NCBI GenBank assembly: GCA_035550055.1
Contig: DASZRO010000020.1
Span: forward strand, 1 to 55,436
Origin: Mycobacteriales bacterium
GTDB taxonomy: Bacteria; Actinomycetota; Actinomycetes; JAFAQI01
Direction of reading: 5' to 3'
DNA length: 55,436 nt
In this document: piece by piece, positions 25,475 through 33,931 of the stretch
How positions within the stretch are numbered: the first letter of the stretch is position 1
Layout of the letters: every line of letters starts with the position of its first letter
Program-made: the position numbers and the translations under genes
The notes under the pieces: model-generated
What the model was told of the DNA's origin: nothing
The model's database searches: none
The model's input: the letters and a program-made list of their open reading frames with translations, nothing else

Positions 25475-26938
25475 ATGTCGACACTGCTCGCGCAACGCAC
25501 GTCGTACCTCGCAGGTGAGTGGAGCACAGCGGGCGAGCCGTTCGAGGTCGAGAACCCCGCTGACGAGCAAGCTGTCTGTGAGGTCCTGAGCGCGACCGCG
25601 GCCGACGCCGAGCGGGCGATCCTGGCAGCCCGCGAGTCCTTCGACGCGGGGACCTGGGCCGACCTGCCGCGCACCGAGCGCGTCCGGGTCGTCAGCGCGC
25701 TGTGCGACCACATCGAGTCGCTGCACCAGCCGCTGGTCGACACGATGATCGCCGAAGCCGGCCAGCCCACGCGGTTCGCCGACGGCAGTCAGTTCCAAAG
25801 CGGTCTCGGTCTGGCGCGCGGGATGATCGACATCTACGCCACGATGTCGGACGAGCACCTCAACGACATCCCGGTCGACGAGGTCACCGCCGGCAAGGTG
25901 TTGCTCAGCGTGCGGCGCTACGAACCGGTCGGTGTCGTCGCAGCGATCACGCCGTACAACGCCGCACTGATCATGGCGTTCCAGAAAGTGATCCCCGCCC
26001 TGCTCGCCGGGAACTCGGTGGTGCTGCGGCCAAGTCCGCTGACGCCGATCTCCTCGCTCGCGTTCGGTGAGGCGGCCGACGCGGCCGGCCTGCCGCCAGG
26101 AGTGCTCAGCGTCGTGATCGAGGAGGGCTCATCCGCCGCGGAGCTGCTCACCACCCATCCCGCGGTCGACATGGTGTCCTTCACCGGGTCGACGGGTGTC
26201 GGCAAGCGGATTCTGGCCCAGGGTGCGGCCACCGTGAAGCGGGTCGCGCTGGAGCTCGGCGGGAAGTCGGCGCAGATCTATCTCGCCGACGCGGTCGAGA
26301 AGGCGGCGGTCGGCGCGGCGGCAGTCGTGGCGATGACGTCGGGGCAGGCCTGCGTCGCCGCCACCCGCATGCTCGTCCCGCACGAGACCAAGGACGACGT
26401 CCTCGCGGCGGTGTCCGGCATGTACGGCATGCTCGCGGTCGGCCCGCCGACCGAGCCCACCACGATGATCGGCCCGGTCATCTCGGCGGCTCAGCGGGCC
26501 CGCTGCGAGCAGTACGTCGAGCTCGCGCAGGAGCACGGCGGCAAGGTGGTCCTCGGCGGCGCCCGCCCCGACCACCTCGACCGCGGCTACTACTACCAGC
26601 CGACGGTGCTCGACGTACCCGACAACTCGAACCCGGCCGCTCGCGACGAGATCTTCGGTCCGGTGCTGTCGGTGATCGGCTACTCCGACGTCGACGAAGC
26701 GGTGCGGATCGCCAACGACAGCCCGTTCGGCCTGTCGGCTCAGGTCTACAGCGCGGACGTCGCGGCGGCGACCGCGGTCGCCCGTCGGCTGCGGACCGGT
26801 GCCGTCAACGTCAACGCCGGGATGTTCAGTGCCTACGCCCCGGGTGGCGGCTACAAGGAGAGCGGCCTCGGCCGAGAGCGCGGCACCGATGGCATTCGTG
26901 CCTTCCAGGAGCTCAAGCACATGACGATCGGGCAGTGA
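25475..26938 (+). CDS. Aldehyde dehydrogenase
   Basis: A 487-residue NAD(P)-dependent aldehyde dehydrogenase. The cofactor motif FTGSTGVGKRI, the catalytic glutamate in LELGGKS, and the nucleophile Cys293 in SGQACVAATR are present, and the C-terminal YKESGLGRERG is typical. It oxidises an aldehyde to the acid in the cytoplasm. It is the first gene of an eleven-gene plus-strand operon, directly behind the palindrome promoter. Together with the P450 and the SDR it could complete stepwise oxidation of a methyl or hydroxymethyl group to a carboxylate before CoA activation. Confidence 0.93.
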   Translation: MSTLLAQRTSYLAGEWSTAGEPFEVENPADEQAVCEVLSATAADAERAILAARESFDAGTWADLPRTERVRVVSALCDHIESLHQPLVDTMIAEAGQPTRFADGSQFQSGLGLARGMIDIYATMSDEHLNDIPVDEVTAGKVLLSVRRYEPVGVVAAITPYNAALIMAFQKVIPALLAGNSVVLRPSPLTPISSLAFGEAADAAGLPPGVLSVVIEEGSSAAELLTTHPAVDMVSFTGSTGVGKRILAQGAATVKRVALELGGKSAQIYLADAVEKAAVGAAAVVAMTSGQACVAATRMLVPHETKDDVLAAVSGMYGMLAVGPPTEPTTMIGPVISAAQRARCEQYVELAQEHGGKVVLGGARPDHLDRGYYYQPTVLDVPDNSNPAARDEIFGPVLSVIGYSDVDEAVRIANDSPFGLSAQVYSADVAAATAVARRLRTGAVNVNAGMFSAYAPGGGYKESGLGRERGTDGIRAFQELKHMTIGQ

Positions 26939-26960
26939 CGAACCGGATGGAGTCGCCCTC

Positions 26961-28172
26961 ATGACCAATCAGGCAACCGAGCTCAACCTCGACTGGCTCA
27001 TCTCCGTCGACGATCACATCCTCGAGCCGGCCCACCTGTGGGTCGACCGGGTCCCCGCCAAGGACCGCGACCGCGCTCCGCAGCTCGTCCAGGACGGGGA
27101 CCAGGAGTACTGGACCTATGACGGCAAGAAGATGCACAGCTCCGGGCTGTCCGCCGTCGCCGGCAAGTCCAAGGAGGAGTTCAGCCCAGAGCCGGTCACC
27201 TACGCCGAGATGCGACCGGGCTGTTACGACGCCAAGGCGCGGATCGAGGACATGGACCGCGCCGGCATCCTCGCCTCGCTGTGCTTCCCGACGTTGCCGC
27301 GGTTCTGCGGGCAGCTGTTCATGGAGGCGAGTGACCGGGAGTTCGGCTTCGTCTGCCTGCAGGCCTACAACGACTTCATCCTCGACGAGTGGTGTGCGGC
27401 GGCGCCTGGCCGCTACATCCCGCTCATCCTGATCCCGATGTGGGACCCGCCGCTCGCGGTCAAGGAGATGGAACGGTGCGCGGCGAAGGGCGCGACGGCG
27501 TTCGCGTTCTCGGAGAACCCGGCGCCGCTCGGGCTGCCGACGATTCACGACCCCGGTCGCTACTGGGACCCGGTGATGGCGGCAGCGTCCGACATCGGGA
27601 TGGTCGCCTCGATGCACGTCGGCTCGTCGTCCCAGGTGCCGCAGATCGCGCCCGACTCGCCGTTCATGGCCAACCTCGCCTGGGGTGCGATCCGTACCTC
27701 AGGCGCGATGTTGTCGTGGCTGTTCAGCGGGATGTTCACCCGCCACCCGGGGTTGAAGATCGCGTTGTCGGAGGGCGAGATCGGCTGGATGCCGTACTTC
27801 CTCGAACGGGCCGAGCAGGTGGTCGACAAGCAGCGGCACTGGGTGGCCAAAGGCCAGAAGTTCATGGACCACGCGACGACCGATGTGGACATGGACACCC
27901 TCGACGTCCGGGCGCTGTTCAAGGAACACGTCTACGGCTGCTTCATCGAGGACCACCACGGCATCGCAAGCCTCGACGAGATCGGCGTTGACAACGTCAT
28001 GTGCGAGACGGACTACCCGCACTCGGACTCGACCTGGCCGCGCTGCATCGACGTCGCCAAGGAGCTCGTCGCCCATCTCGAGCCGGAGGTGCAGTACAAG
28101 CTGCTGCGCGGCAACGCCGAGCGGCTCTACCGGTTCACGCCTGCCGAGCCACCGGCGCTGGTTCATGCCTGA
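26961..28172 (+). CDS. Amidohydrolase-family (ACMSD-like) protein
   Basis: A 403-residue protein of the amidohydrolase-2 group. It opens with SVDDHILEPAHLW, the usual variant of the metal-binding D-x-H motif in this branch. Metal-ligand positions continue in ASMHVGSS and CETDYPHSDSTWP. Family members are metal-dependent decarboxylases or hydrolases for aromatic or conjugated acids. It lies 22 bases after the ALDH gene and overlaps the ferredoxin start by eight bases. A decarboxylation or C-C hydrolysis step in the pathway is plausible, but the substrate cannot be inferred. Confidence 0.85.
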   Translation: MTNQATELNLDWLISVDDHILEPAHLWVDRVPAKDRDRAPQLVQDGDQEYWTYDGKKMHSSGLSAVAGKSKEEFSPEPVTYAEMRPGCYDAKARIEDMDRAGILASLCFPTLPRFCGQLFMEASDREFGFVCLQAYNDFILDEWCAAAPGRYIPLILIPMWDPPLAVKEMERCAAKGATAFAFSENPAPLGLPTIHDPGRYWDPVMAAASDIGMVASMHVGSSSQVPQIAPDSPFMANLAWGAIRTSGAMLSWLFSGMFTRHPGLKIALSEGEIGWMPYFLERAEQVVDKQRHWVAKGQKFMDHATTDVDMDTLDVRALFKEHVYGCFIEDHHGIASLDEIGVDNVMCETDYPHSDSTWPRCIDVAKELVAHLEPEVQYKLLRGNAERLYRFTPAEPPALVHA

Positions 28173-28362
28173 CGCCGAGATCGTCGTCGACCGCGACGCG
28201 TGCATGGGCAGCGGGACGTGCGTGGCGCTCGCGCCCTCGACGTTCGCCCAGGACGCCGAGATCAGGGCCGTCGTGATCGACCCGACCGGCGATGACCTCG
28301 TCACCATCGAAGAAGCCGTCAACGCCTGCCCCATGGGCGCCCTCAGTCTGGTCCGCAAATGA
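28165..28362 (+). CDS. [3Fe-4S] ferredoxin, P450 redox partner
   Basis: A 65-residue ferredoxin. Cysteines 13, 19 and 55 (DACMGSGTC and NACPMGA) are the three ligands of a [3Fe-4S] cluster; residue 16 is Ser where a 4Fe type would have Cys. This is the standard actinobacterial electron donor to cytochrome P450. The ATG at 28165 lies inside the end of the amidohydrolase gene, and the stop overlaps the SDR start. One SDR gene separates it from the P450. No ferredoxin reductase is encoded in the window. Confidence 0.92.
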   Translation: MPDAEIVVDRDACMGSGTCVALAPSTFAQDAEIRAVVIDPTGDDLVTIEEAVNACPMGALSLVRK

Positions 28363-29159
28363 AAGGTCGTGAAGGCAGCGTGCGCCTCGAAGGCAAGTCC
28401 GCCATCATCACCGGCTCAGGCAGCGGCGTCGGCCGCGCCGCCGCGCTGCGCTTCGCGCAGGAAGGCGCCAAGCTGGTCTGCGCCGACATCGACGCGGAGG
28501 GCGCCGCGCAGACGGTCAAGCTCGTCGAGGAGCAGGGCGGCACTGCGACCGCGGTCCGCACGGACGTCTCGGTCGAGTCGGACGTCATTGCCATGATCGA
28601 TGCTGCGGTGTCTGCGTACGGGCGCCTCGACATCCTTTTCAACAACGTCGGCGTCCCGACGCCGCGGCTGGGGTCGAAGCTCGAAGACCACACGGTCGAG
28701 GACTTCGACCGGCTGACGTCGATCAACTTCAAGGGCGTGTTCCTCGGCTGCAAGTACGCCGTACTCAAGTTCAAAGAGCAGGGCGGCGGTGGCGTGATCC
28801 TCAACACCGGGTCGGTCGCCGGCCTCGTCGGCTGGGGCGGGACCGTGTACGGCGCGACGAAGGGTGCCGTCCACCAGCTCACCAAGGCGATCGCGGTTGA
28901 AGCCGCCGGCGACGGGATCCGGGTCAACGCCATCTGCCCGGCCGGGATGCCCTACACCGGCTTCATGGGCGCCGGCGGGCTGACGGCGTCTGCGGAGGAC
29001 CTGGAGAAGATCGCGGCCGGGGTCGGTTCCACCCATCCGCTCGGCAGGCCGATCCTCGCCGAGGACTGCGCGGAGGCGGCGGTGTTCCTCTGTTCCGACG
29101 CAGCGTCCAACATCACCGGCGTCCTGCTGCCGGTGGACGGCGGCTACGTCGCGAGATGA
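28359..29159 (+). CDS. Short-chain dehydrogenase/reductase (FabG/HSD-like)
   Basis: A 266-residue classical SDR. The motifs are TGSGSGVG for cofactor binding, FNNVG, NTGSVAG with the catalytic serine, and YGATKGA with Tyr and Lys. The aspartate in CADIDAEG suggests NAD preference. The C-terminal LLPVDGGY is usual for the family. It probably oxidises a secondary alcohol on the pathway intermediate. Its start overlaps the ferredoxin stop (ATGA) and its stop overlaps the P450 start (ATGA), so the three are tightly coupled. Confidence 0.9.
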   Translation: MKGREGSVRLEGKSAIITGSGSGVGRAAALRFAQEGAKLVCADIDAEGAAQTVKLVEEQGGTATAVRTDVSVESDVIAMIDAAVSAYGRLDILFNNVGVPTPRLGSKLEDHTVEDFDRLTSINFKGVFLGCKYAVLKFKEQGGGGVILNTGSVAGLVGWGGTVYGATKGAVHQLTKAIAVEAAGDGIRVNAICPAGMPYTGFMGAGGLTASAEDLEKIAAGVGSTHPLGRPILAEDCAEAAVFLCSDAASNITGVLLPVDGGYVAR

Positions 29160-30397
29160 GTCAAGGACTGCTCGACGTCGGCCGCATGCGGGAGCTGTTC
29201 GACCTGCGCAACAGCTTCACGTCCTTTCTCGGCGGCACCTACACCGACGACCCGTACCCGATCTGGGCCCGGCTGCGGGAGCAGGCGCCGGTCCACGAGG
29301 GAACGCTGCACGCGCTGTCGGGCATCACCGACGACCTGTTCTTCCACGGCCTGCCCTATCCCGACCGGCCGCACTTCACCTCCTTCAGCTACGCCTCGAA
29401 CGACGCGGCGTACCGCAACTCGGAGGTCTTCGTGTCGGGCGGCGAACCGGTCGACTTCGACCGCCCGCCGTCGCTGCTCAACAGCATGTTGTCGATGGAC
29501 GGCAACCGGCATCGGCGGTATCGCGCCCTCGTCCAGCCGTCGTTCATCCCTGCGAAGGCGCAGTGGTGGATGCAGAACTGGATCTCCCAGACCGTCAACG
29601 CTCTCATCGACGAGTTCGAGGGCGACGGTCGCGCGGAGCTCAACGTCGACTTCTGTGCGGCGATCCCGGTGCTGACGATCACCGGCAGCTTCGGTGTGCC
29701 GATCGAGCAGGCGTTGGACGTTCGTGAGGCGACCAGCAACCCGGAGAAGGTGCTCGAGATCATCCGGCCGATCGTGGCGGCTCGTCGCGAGCAGCCGCGA
29801 GACGACCTGATCAGCGTCCTGGTCGAGGCCGAGCTGAAAGACGAGGACGGGACGCTGCACCGGCTCTCCGATCCGGAGATCTACTCGTTCGCGCTGCTCC
29901 TGCTCGCGGCCGGTTCTGGCACGACGTGGAAGCAGATGGGCATCACGCTGACCGCGCTGCTGCAGCGACCCGAGCTGCTGGCGGCGGTACGCGACGACCG
30001 GTCGCTGGTGAAGCCGGCGATCGAGGAGTCGTTGCGATGGGAGGCGACCGATCCGATGTTCTCCCGCTGGGTGGCGCGCGACGTCGACCATTTCGGTGTG
30101 CACCTGCCCAAGGGTTCGGTGCTGCACCTGTGCCTCGGCGCATCCAACCGCGATCCCGAGCGCTTCGAACGGCCTGACGAGTTCGACATCCGGCGCCCGC
30201 CGCGTGCGTCACACGCCTTCGGGGGCGGATCGCACATCTGCCTCGGGATGCACGTCGCGCGTGCCGAGATGCTGACCGGGATCAACGCCCTGCTCGACCG
30301 GCTGCCCAACCTGCGCCTCGATCCGCAGGCTGAGCCGCCGCGCTACATCGGCTTCTACGAGCGGGGAGCGACCGCGATCCCTGTCGTGTTCGGCTAG
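29156..30397 (+). CDS. Cytochrome P450
   Basis: A 413-residue soluble bacterial P450. The haem-binding segment AFGGGSHICLGMHVAR contains the ligand Cys362. The K-helix ExxR is in EESLRWEATDP, and the I-helix oxygen-activating region is AAGSGTTWKQ, with TT in place of the more common D/E-T. It would hydroxylate a hydrophobic substrate using the [3Fe-4S] ferredoxin encoded just upstream. Its relation to the CYP125/CYP142-like or terpene P450 groups cannot be settled by eye. Confidence 0.93.
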   Translation: MSQGLLDVGRMRELFDLRNSFTSFLGGTYTDDPYPIWARLREQAPVHEGTLHALSGITDDLFFHGLPYPDRPHFTSFSYASNDAAYRNSEVFVSGGEPVDFDRPPSLLNSMLSMDGNRHRRYRALVQPSFIPAKAQWWMQNWISQTVNALIDEFEGDGRAELNVDFCAAIPVLTITGSFGVPIEQALDVREATSNPEKVLEIIRPIVAARREQPRDDLISVLVEAELKDEDGTLHRLSDPEIYSFALLLLAAGSGTTWKQMGITLTALLQRPELLAAVRDDRSLVKPAIEESLRWEATDPMFSRWVARDVDHFGVHLPKGSVLHLCLGASNRDPERFERPDEFDIRRPPRASHAFGGGSHICLGMHVARAEMLTGINALLDRLPNLRLDPQAEPPRYIGFYERGATAIPVVFG

Positions 30398-30405
30398 GGG
30401 TCAGC

Positions 30406-30846
30406 GTGAGCGAAGACGGATACGTCCAGCCGGACTACAGCCTGCTGGGGCCGGACCACGTCGCCGCCTACCAGGAGAGCGACGGCGAGGTCGGCTACAT
30501 CTGGAACGGCGTACCGACCTTGCTCCTCACCCACACCGGTCGGGTCAGCGGTAAGGCGCACACGACGCCCCTGATCTTCGCGGCGGACGGTGAGGACTAC
30601 GTCGTCGTCGCCTCGATGGGGGGTGCACCGGTGCACCCGCAGTGGTACCTCAACCTCGAGGCGAACCCCACCGCGAGGGTGCAGGTGCGCGCCGATCACG
30701 TCGACGTGCACGCTCGGGTGGCGGAAGGCGACGAGCGACGGCGGCTCTGGGACCTCGTCTGCGCGGCCTGGCCCAACTACAACGCCTACCAGTCGCGCAC
30801 CGAGCGGGTGATCCCCGTCGTGGTGCTGAGCCCGGCCGGCGGGTAG
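30406..30846 (+). CDS. Deazaflavin (F420)-dependent Ddn-family nitroreductase-like protein
   Basis: A 146-residue split-barrel protein. The family signature is clear: LLLTHTGRVSGKAHTTPLIF, then YVVVASMGGAPVHPQWYLNLEANPTARVQV. Ddn-like enzymes use reduced F420 to reduce quinones, enones or nitro groups. In actinobacterial catabolic clusters they may reduce a ring double bond. A GTG at 30406 is used, eight bases after the P450 stop. Its presence indicates that the host makes coenzyme F420. Confidence 0.88.
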   Translation: MSEDGYVQPDYSLLGPDHVAAYQESDGEVGYIWNGVPTLLLTHTGRVSGKAHTTPLIFAADGEDYVVVASMGGAPVHPQWYLNLEANPTARVQVRADHVDVHARVAEGDERRRLWDLVCAAWPNYNAYQSRTERVIPVVVLSPAGG

Positions 30847-30850
30847 TGAC

Positions 30851-32320
30851 GTGACCGACACCGCAACGCCGCCCCCGTCACAGGCGTCGCGCATCGCGGC
30901 CGTCGCGCAGGAGCGGCCGGATGCGGCCGGCTATCTGCAGGTGCGACTCGACGGCAGCGAGGAGGCGGTGACGTTCTCCTGGCTCGATCGACGATCCAGC
31001 CAGCTTGCCGGCGCGCTCGCCGAGCGCGGGGTCGGTCACGGTGACCGGCTCGCCCTCGGCCTGCGCAACTCCCCACAGTTCGCCCTGGCGGCGTTCGCCG
31101 CATGGAAGCTGGGAGCGGTCCCCGTCCCGGTTCGCTGGGACCTGCCGGACTGGGAGCTGACGCGGCTGCGCGAGGTGATCGACGCGCCGGTGTTCTTCAC
31201 GACCGACGACATCCCGTGGATCGACGAAACCGCCGATCGGCCGGTGCCCGAGCTTGCGGACACGGTCTCGCCGCATCTGCAGGGGATCTGCAGCAGCGGC
31301 TCCACGGGTACGCCGAAGATCATTCTCAGCGCCATGCCGGGGGTGTTCAACCCGCTCTACAGCACGCCGATGGCCGACAACTGGATGCCGATCCCGCGCC
31401 CGCAACGGATCCTGGTGCTCGCGCCGATGTATCACGTGAACGCCTTCAGCGCGCTGCACAACCTGCTCGCCGGTGACGACCTCGTCGTGCTGGAGAGGTT
31501 CGACGCCGCCCGAGCCGTCGAGCTGATCGAGAAGCATCGCATCACGACCTTCACCGCGACGCCGACGATGCTGCAGCGGATGGCCGACGTACCCGGTGTC
31601 GACGACCGCGACCTGTCGAGCATCGTGTGGATCCAGCAGGGCGCCGCGCCGATGCCGCCGTCGTTGGTGCATCGCTGGGCAGGGCTGGTCGGGCCGGAGA
31701 AGATCGTCATGGCCTACGGGATGACCGAGGCGGTCGGCATCACTGCACTGCGTGGCGACGAGTGGCTCAAGCACGAGGGCAGCGTCGGCGTCGGCATGCG
31801 CGGCACTGAGGTTCGCGTTCTCGACGACGCCGGCAACGACCTTCCTGTCGGTGAGATTGGTGAGATCTACATGCGGGCGCCGTCGTACGGCGGATCGACG
31901 TACGTCGGCGACGTGCCCCAGCTGCGGGAGACGCCGGACGGCTTCCGGACCGTCGGCGACATGGGCTACCTCGACGACGACGGCTACCTCTACGTCGCGG
32001 ATCGCCGGGTCGACATGATCATCAGCGGCGGCGCGAACGTCTTCCCCGCCGAGGTCGAGCACGCCCTGATCGACCACCCGAAGATCGCCGACGTCGTGGT
32101 GGTCGGGCTGCGTGACCCGCAGTGGGGGCGACGCGTGCACGCCATCATCGAGCCCGCGGTGGTCACCGACCCGCCGTCGCCGGACGAGGTCATCGCATAC
32201 GCCAAGTCGCGGCTCGCGGCGTACAAGGTCCCGAAGACCGTCGAGATCGTCGAGTCGATGCCGCGGAGCGAGGCAACCAAGGTCAACCGGTCCCGGCTCG
32301 TGGAGGCGCGCGGTGGATGA
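30851..32320 (+). CDS. Acyl-CoA ligase (AMP-forming)
   Basis: A 489-residue adenylate-forming ligase. The ATP loop is CSSGSTGTPK, with Ser replacing the usual Thr before the second glycine pair; MAYGMTEAVGI is the A5 motif, SGGANVFPAEVEHAL is A8, and the C-terminal catalytic lysine is in ATKVNRSRL. It is shorter than the ligase at 14500 and only loosely similar. It probably activates the acid made by the ALDH or imported by the partner transporter. The GTG start follows four bases after the Ddn-like gene. Confidence 0.88.
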   Translation: MTDTATPPPSQASRIAAVAQERPDAAGYLQVRLDGSEEAVTFSWLDRRSSQLAGALAERGVGHGDRLALGLRNSPQFALAAFAAWKLGAVPVPVRWDLPDWELTRLREVIDAPVFFTTDDIPWIDETADRPVPELADTVSPHLQGICSSGSTGTPKIILSAMPGVFNPLYSTPMADNWMPIPRPQRILVLAPMYHVNAFSALHNLLAGDDLVVLERFDAARAVELIEKHRITTFTATPTMLQRMADVPGVDDRDLSSIVWIQQGAAPMPPSLVHRWAGLVGPEKIVMAYGMTEAVGITALRGDEWLKHEGSVGVGMRGTEVRVLDDAGNDLPVGEIGEIYMRAPSYGGSTYVGDVPQLRETPDGFRTVGDMGYLDDDGYLYVADRRVDMIISGGANVFPAEVEHALIDHPKIADVVVVGLRDPQWGRRVHAIIEPAVVTDPPSPDEVIAYAKSRLAAYKVPKTVEIVESMPRSEATKVNRSRLVEARGG

Positions 32321-33524
32321 GCTCGCCTTCGACGGCATCAAGGTCGTCGAGCTGGCCCAGTGGGTGTTCGTCCCCTCTGCCGGGGCGTTGCTCGCCGACT
32401 GGGGCGCCGACGTCATCCACATCGAGCCGCTGACCGGCGACCCGTATCGCGGGCTGATGACGCAGGGCATCGGTGCCGGGCGCGCCGGGGTGAACCTCTC
32501 GATGGCGCTGGCCAACCGCAACAAGCGCTCGCTGGCGATCGACGTGCGAAGTGAGTCAGGCCGGGAGGTGTTCGGCCGCCTGCTCGAGTCGGCGGACGTC
32601 CTGCTCACCAGCCTGCGGCCGCGGGCGTTGGCGCGGTTGGGGCTCGACGCCGAGGAGGTCCGGGCTCGGTACCCGAGGCTGGTGTACGCGCGGGGCCACG
32701 GGTACGGAGCGCGCGGGCCCGATGCCGATCAGGCCGGCTACGACGCGTCGGCGTTCTGGGCGCGCGGCGGACTGGCCCACATCCTGTCGCCGCAGGACAG
32801 TGACTACCCGATCAGCCAGCGCGGCGCGATGGGTGACCGCAACGGCGCCATGGCGCTGGCGTTTGCGATCTCGGCGGCACTGTTGCGGCGCGAGCGGACC
32901 GGCGAGGGCGGTGTCGTCGACGTCTCGCTGCTCGCCACGGCGATGTGGACGCTGTCCTCCGACGTACTCGCCGCTCTCGGTGGTGACGAGCCGGTGCGGG
33001 TCAGTGGTCGTGGATCGACCCCCAACCCGCTGGTCGGCGTCTACCGCACCAAGGACGGCCGACACATCCAGTTGGTCTTCCTCGAAGGTGACCGGTACTG
33101 GTCGGCGTTCTGCGACCTGATCGGCCGGGCGGACCTTGCCGGCGACGAGCGTTTCGCGGACCTTGCGGCACGCCGGCAACACAGTGCCGAGTGCGTGGAC
33201 GCGCTCGACGCGGTGTTCGCCGAGCGGACGTACGCCGAATGGAAGTCGTTGCTCTCGGGTCTCGACGCGCCCTGGGCACCCGTCCAGGCGGTGACCGAGC
33301 TGGTCGACGATCCGCAGGTGACCGCGAACGGCTATGTCGGCGACGTCACCCTCGATGACGGCACGACCTACCGGCTGCCCAACGTTCCCGTTCAGTTCGA
33401 CGGCGAGCCCGCACAGCAGCGTCGAGCCCCCGAGCACGGCGAGCACACAGAGGCGATCCTGGCCGAGCTCGGCTACGACTGGGACGCCATCATCGCGATG
33501 AAGGACGCCGGGGCGATCCTGTGA
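32313..33524 (+). CDS. CaiB/BaiF CoA-transferase family protein
   Basis: A 403-residue class III CoA-transferase or racemase. The GTG at 32313 overlaps the ligase end by eight bases. Conserved parts include IKVVELAQWVFVPSAGALLADWGADVIHIEP, NRNKRSLAIDVRSESGRE, the expected catalytic aspartate in AGYDASAFWARGG, and RTGEGGVVDVSLL. It could epimerise a 2-methylacyl-CoA side chain or pass CoA between intermediates. Its stop overlaps the DUF35 gene (GTGA). It is distinct in sequence from the CaiB gene at 7874. Confidence 0.88.
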   Translation: MDELAFDGIKVVELAQWVFVPSAGALLADWGADVIHIEPLTGDPYRGLMTQGIGAGRAGVNLSMALANRNKRSLAIDVRSESGREVFGRLLESADVLLTSLRPRALARLGLDAEEVRARYPRLVYARGHGYGARGPDADQAGYDASAFWARGGLAHILSPQDSDYPISQRGAMGDRNGAMALAFAISAALLRRERTGEGGVVDVSLLATAMWTLSSDVLAALGGDEPVRVSGRGSTPNPLVGVYRTKDGRHIQLVFLEGDRYWSAFCDLIGRADLAGDERFADLAARRQHSAECVDALDAVFAERTYAEWKSLLSGLDAPWAPVQAVTELVDDPQVTANGYVGDVTLDDGTTYRLPNVPVQFDGEPAQQRRAPEHGEHTEAILAELGYDWDAIIAMKDAGAIL

Positions 33525-33931
33525 GCGACCGGCCGGTCCCCGTCCCGGACGAGGTGTCCGCGCCACACTGGCAGGCCGCTGCCAACCATCAGCTCACGAT
33601 CGCCCGGTGCAGTGAGTGCGGTTCGTTCAGCCATCCCCCGGACGTGGTCTGCGAGCACTGCGGCTCGGTGACACCGCAGTTCCGGTTCATGCCCGTCGAC
33701 GGCGCCGGGGTGGTCAGGTCGTGGACGGTCGTGCGGCAGGCGTTCCTGCCGGGCTTTGACACGCCGTACCGGCTGGTCGACGTCGAGCTCGACGCCCAGG
33801 CCGGCCTGCGGCTCGTCGCCCGCCTCCTCGACGACCTCGACGTCCAGCTGACGATCGGTGCGCGAGTCCGGGTCAGCTTCGAAGACATCGCGGACGGCGT
33901 GTCCGTGCCCGCGTTCCGGTTGGCGCCATGA
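33521..33931 (+). CDS. DUF35 OB-fold/zinc-ribbon acyl-CoA-binding protein
   Basis: A 136-residue protein with an N-terminal rubredoxin-like zinc ribbon (CSECG and CEHCG, four cysteines at about 30-50) and a C-terminal OB fold (about 55-130, SWTVVRQAFLPGF and VDVELDAQAG). DUF35 proteins form heteromeric complexes with thiolase-like Ltp proteins and hand them CoA substrates; the ChsH2-Ltp2 aldolase of steroid side-chain degradation is the known example. It overlaps the thiolase-like gene by four bases, exactly the pairing expected. Confidence 0.9.
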   Translation: MSDRPVPVPDEVSAPHWQAAANHQLTIARCSECGSFSHPPDVVCEHCGSVTPQFRFMPVDGAGVVRSWTVVRQAFLPGFDTPYRLVDVELDAQAGLRLVARLLDDLDVQLTIGARVRVSFEDIADGVSVPAFRLAP

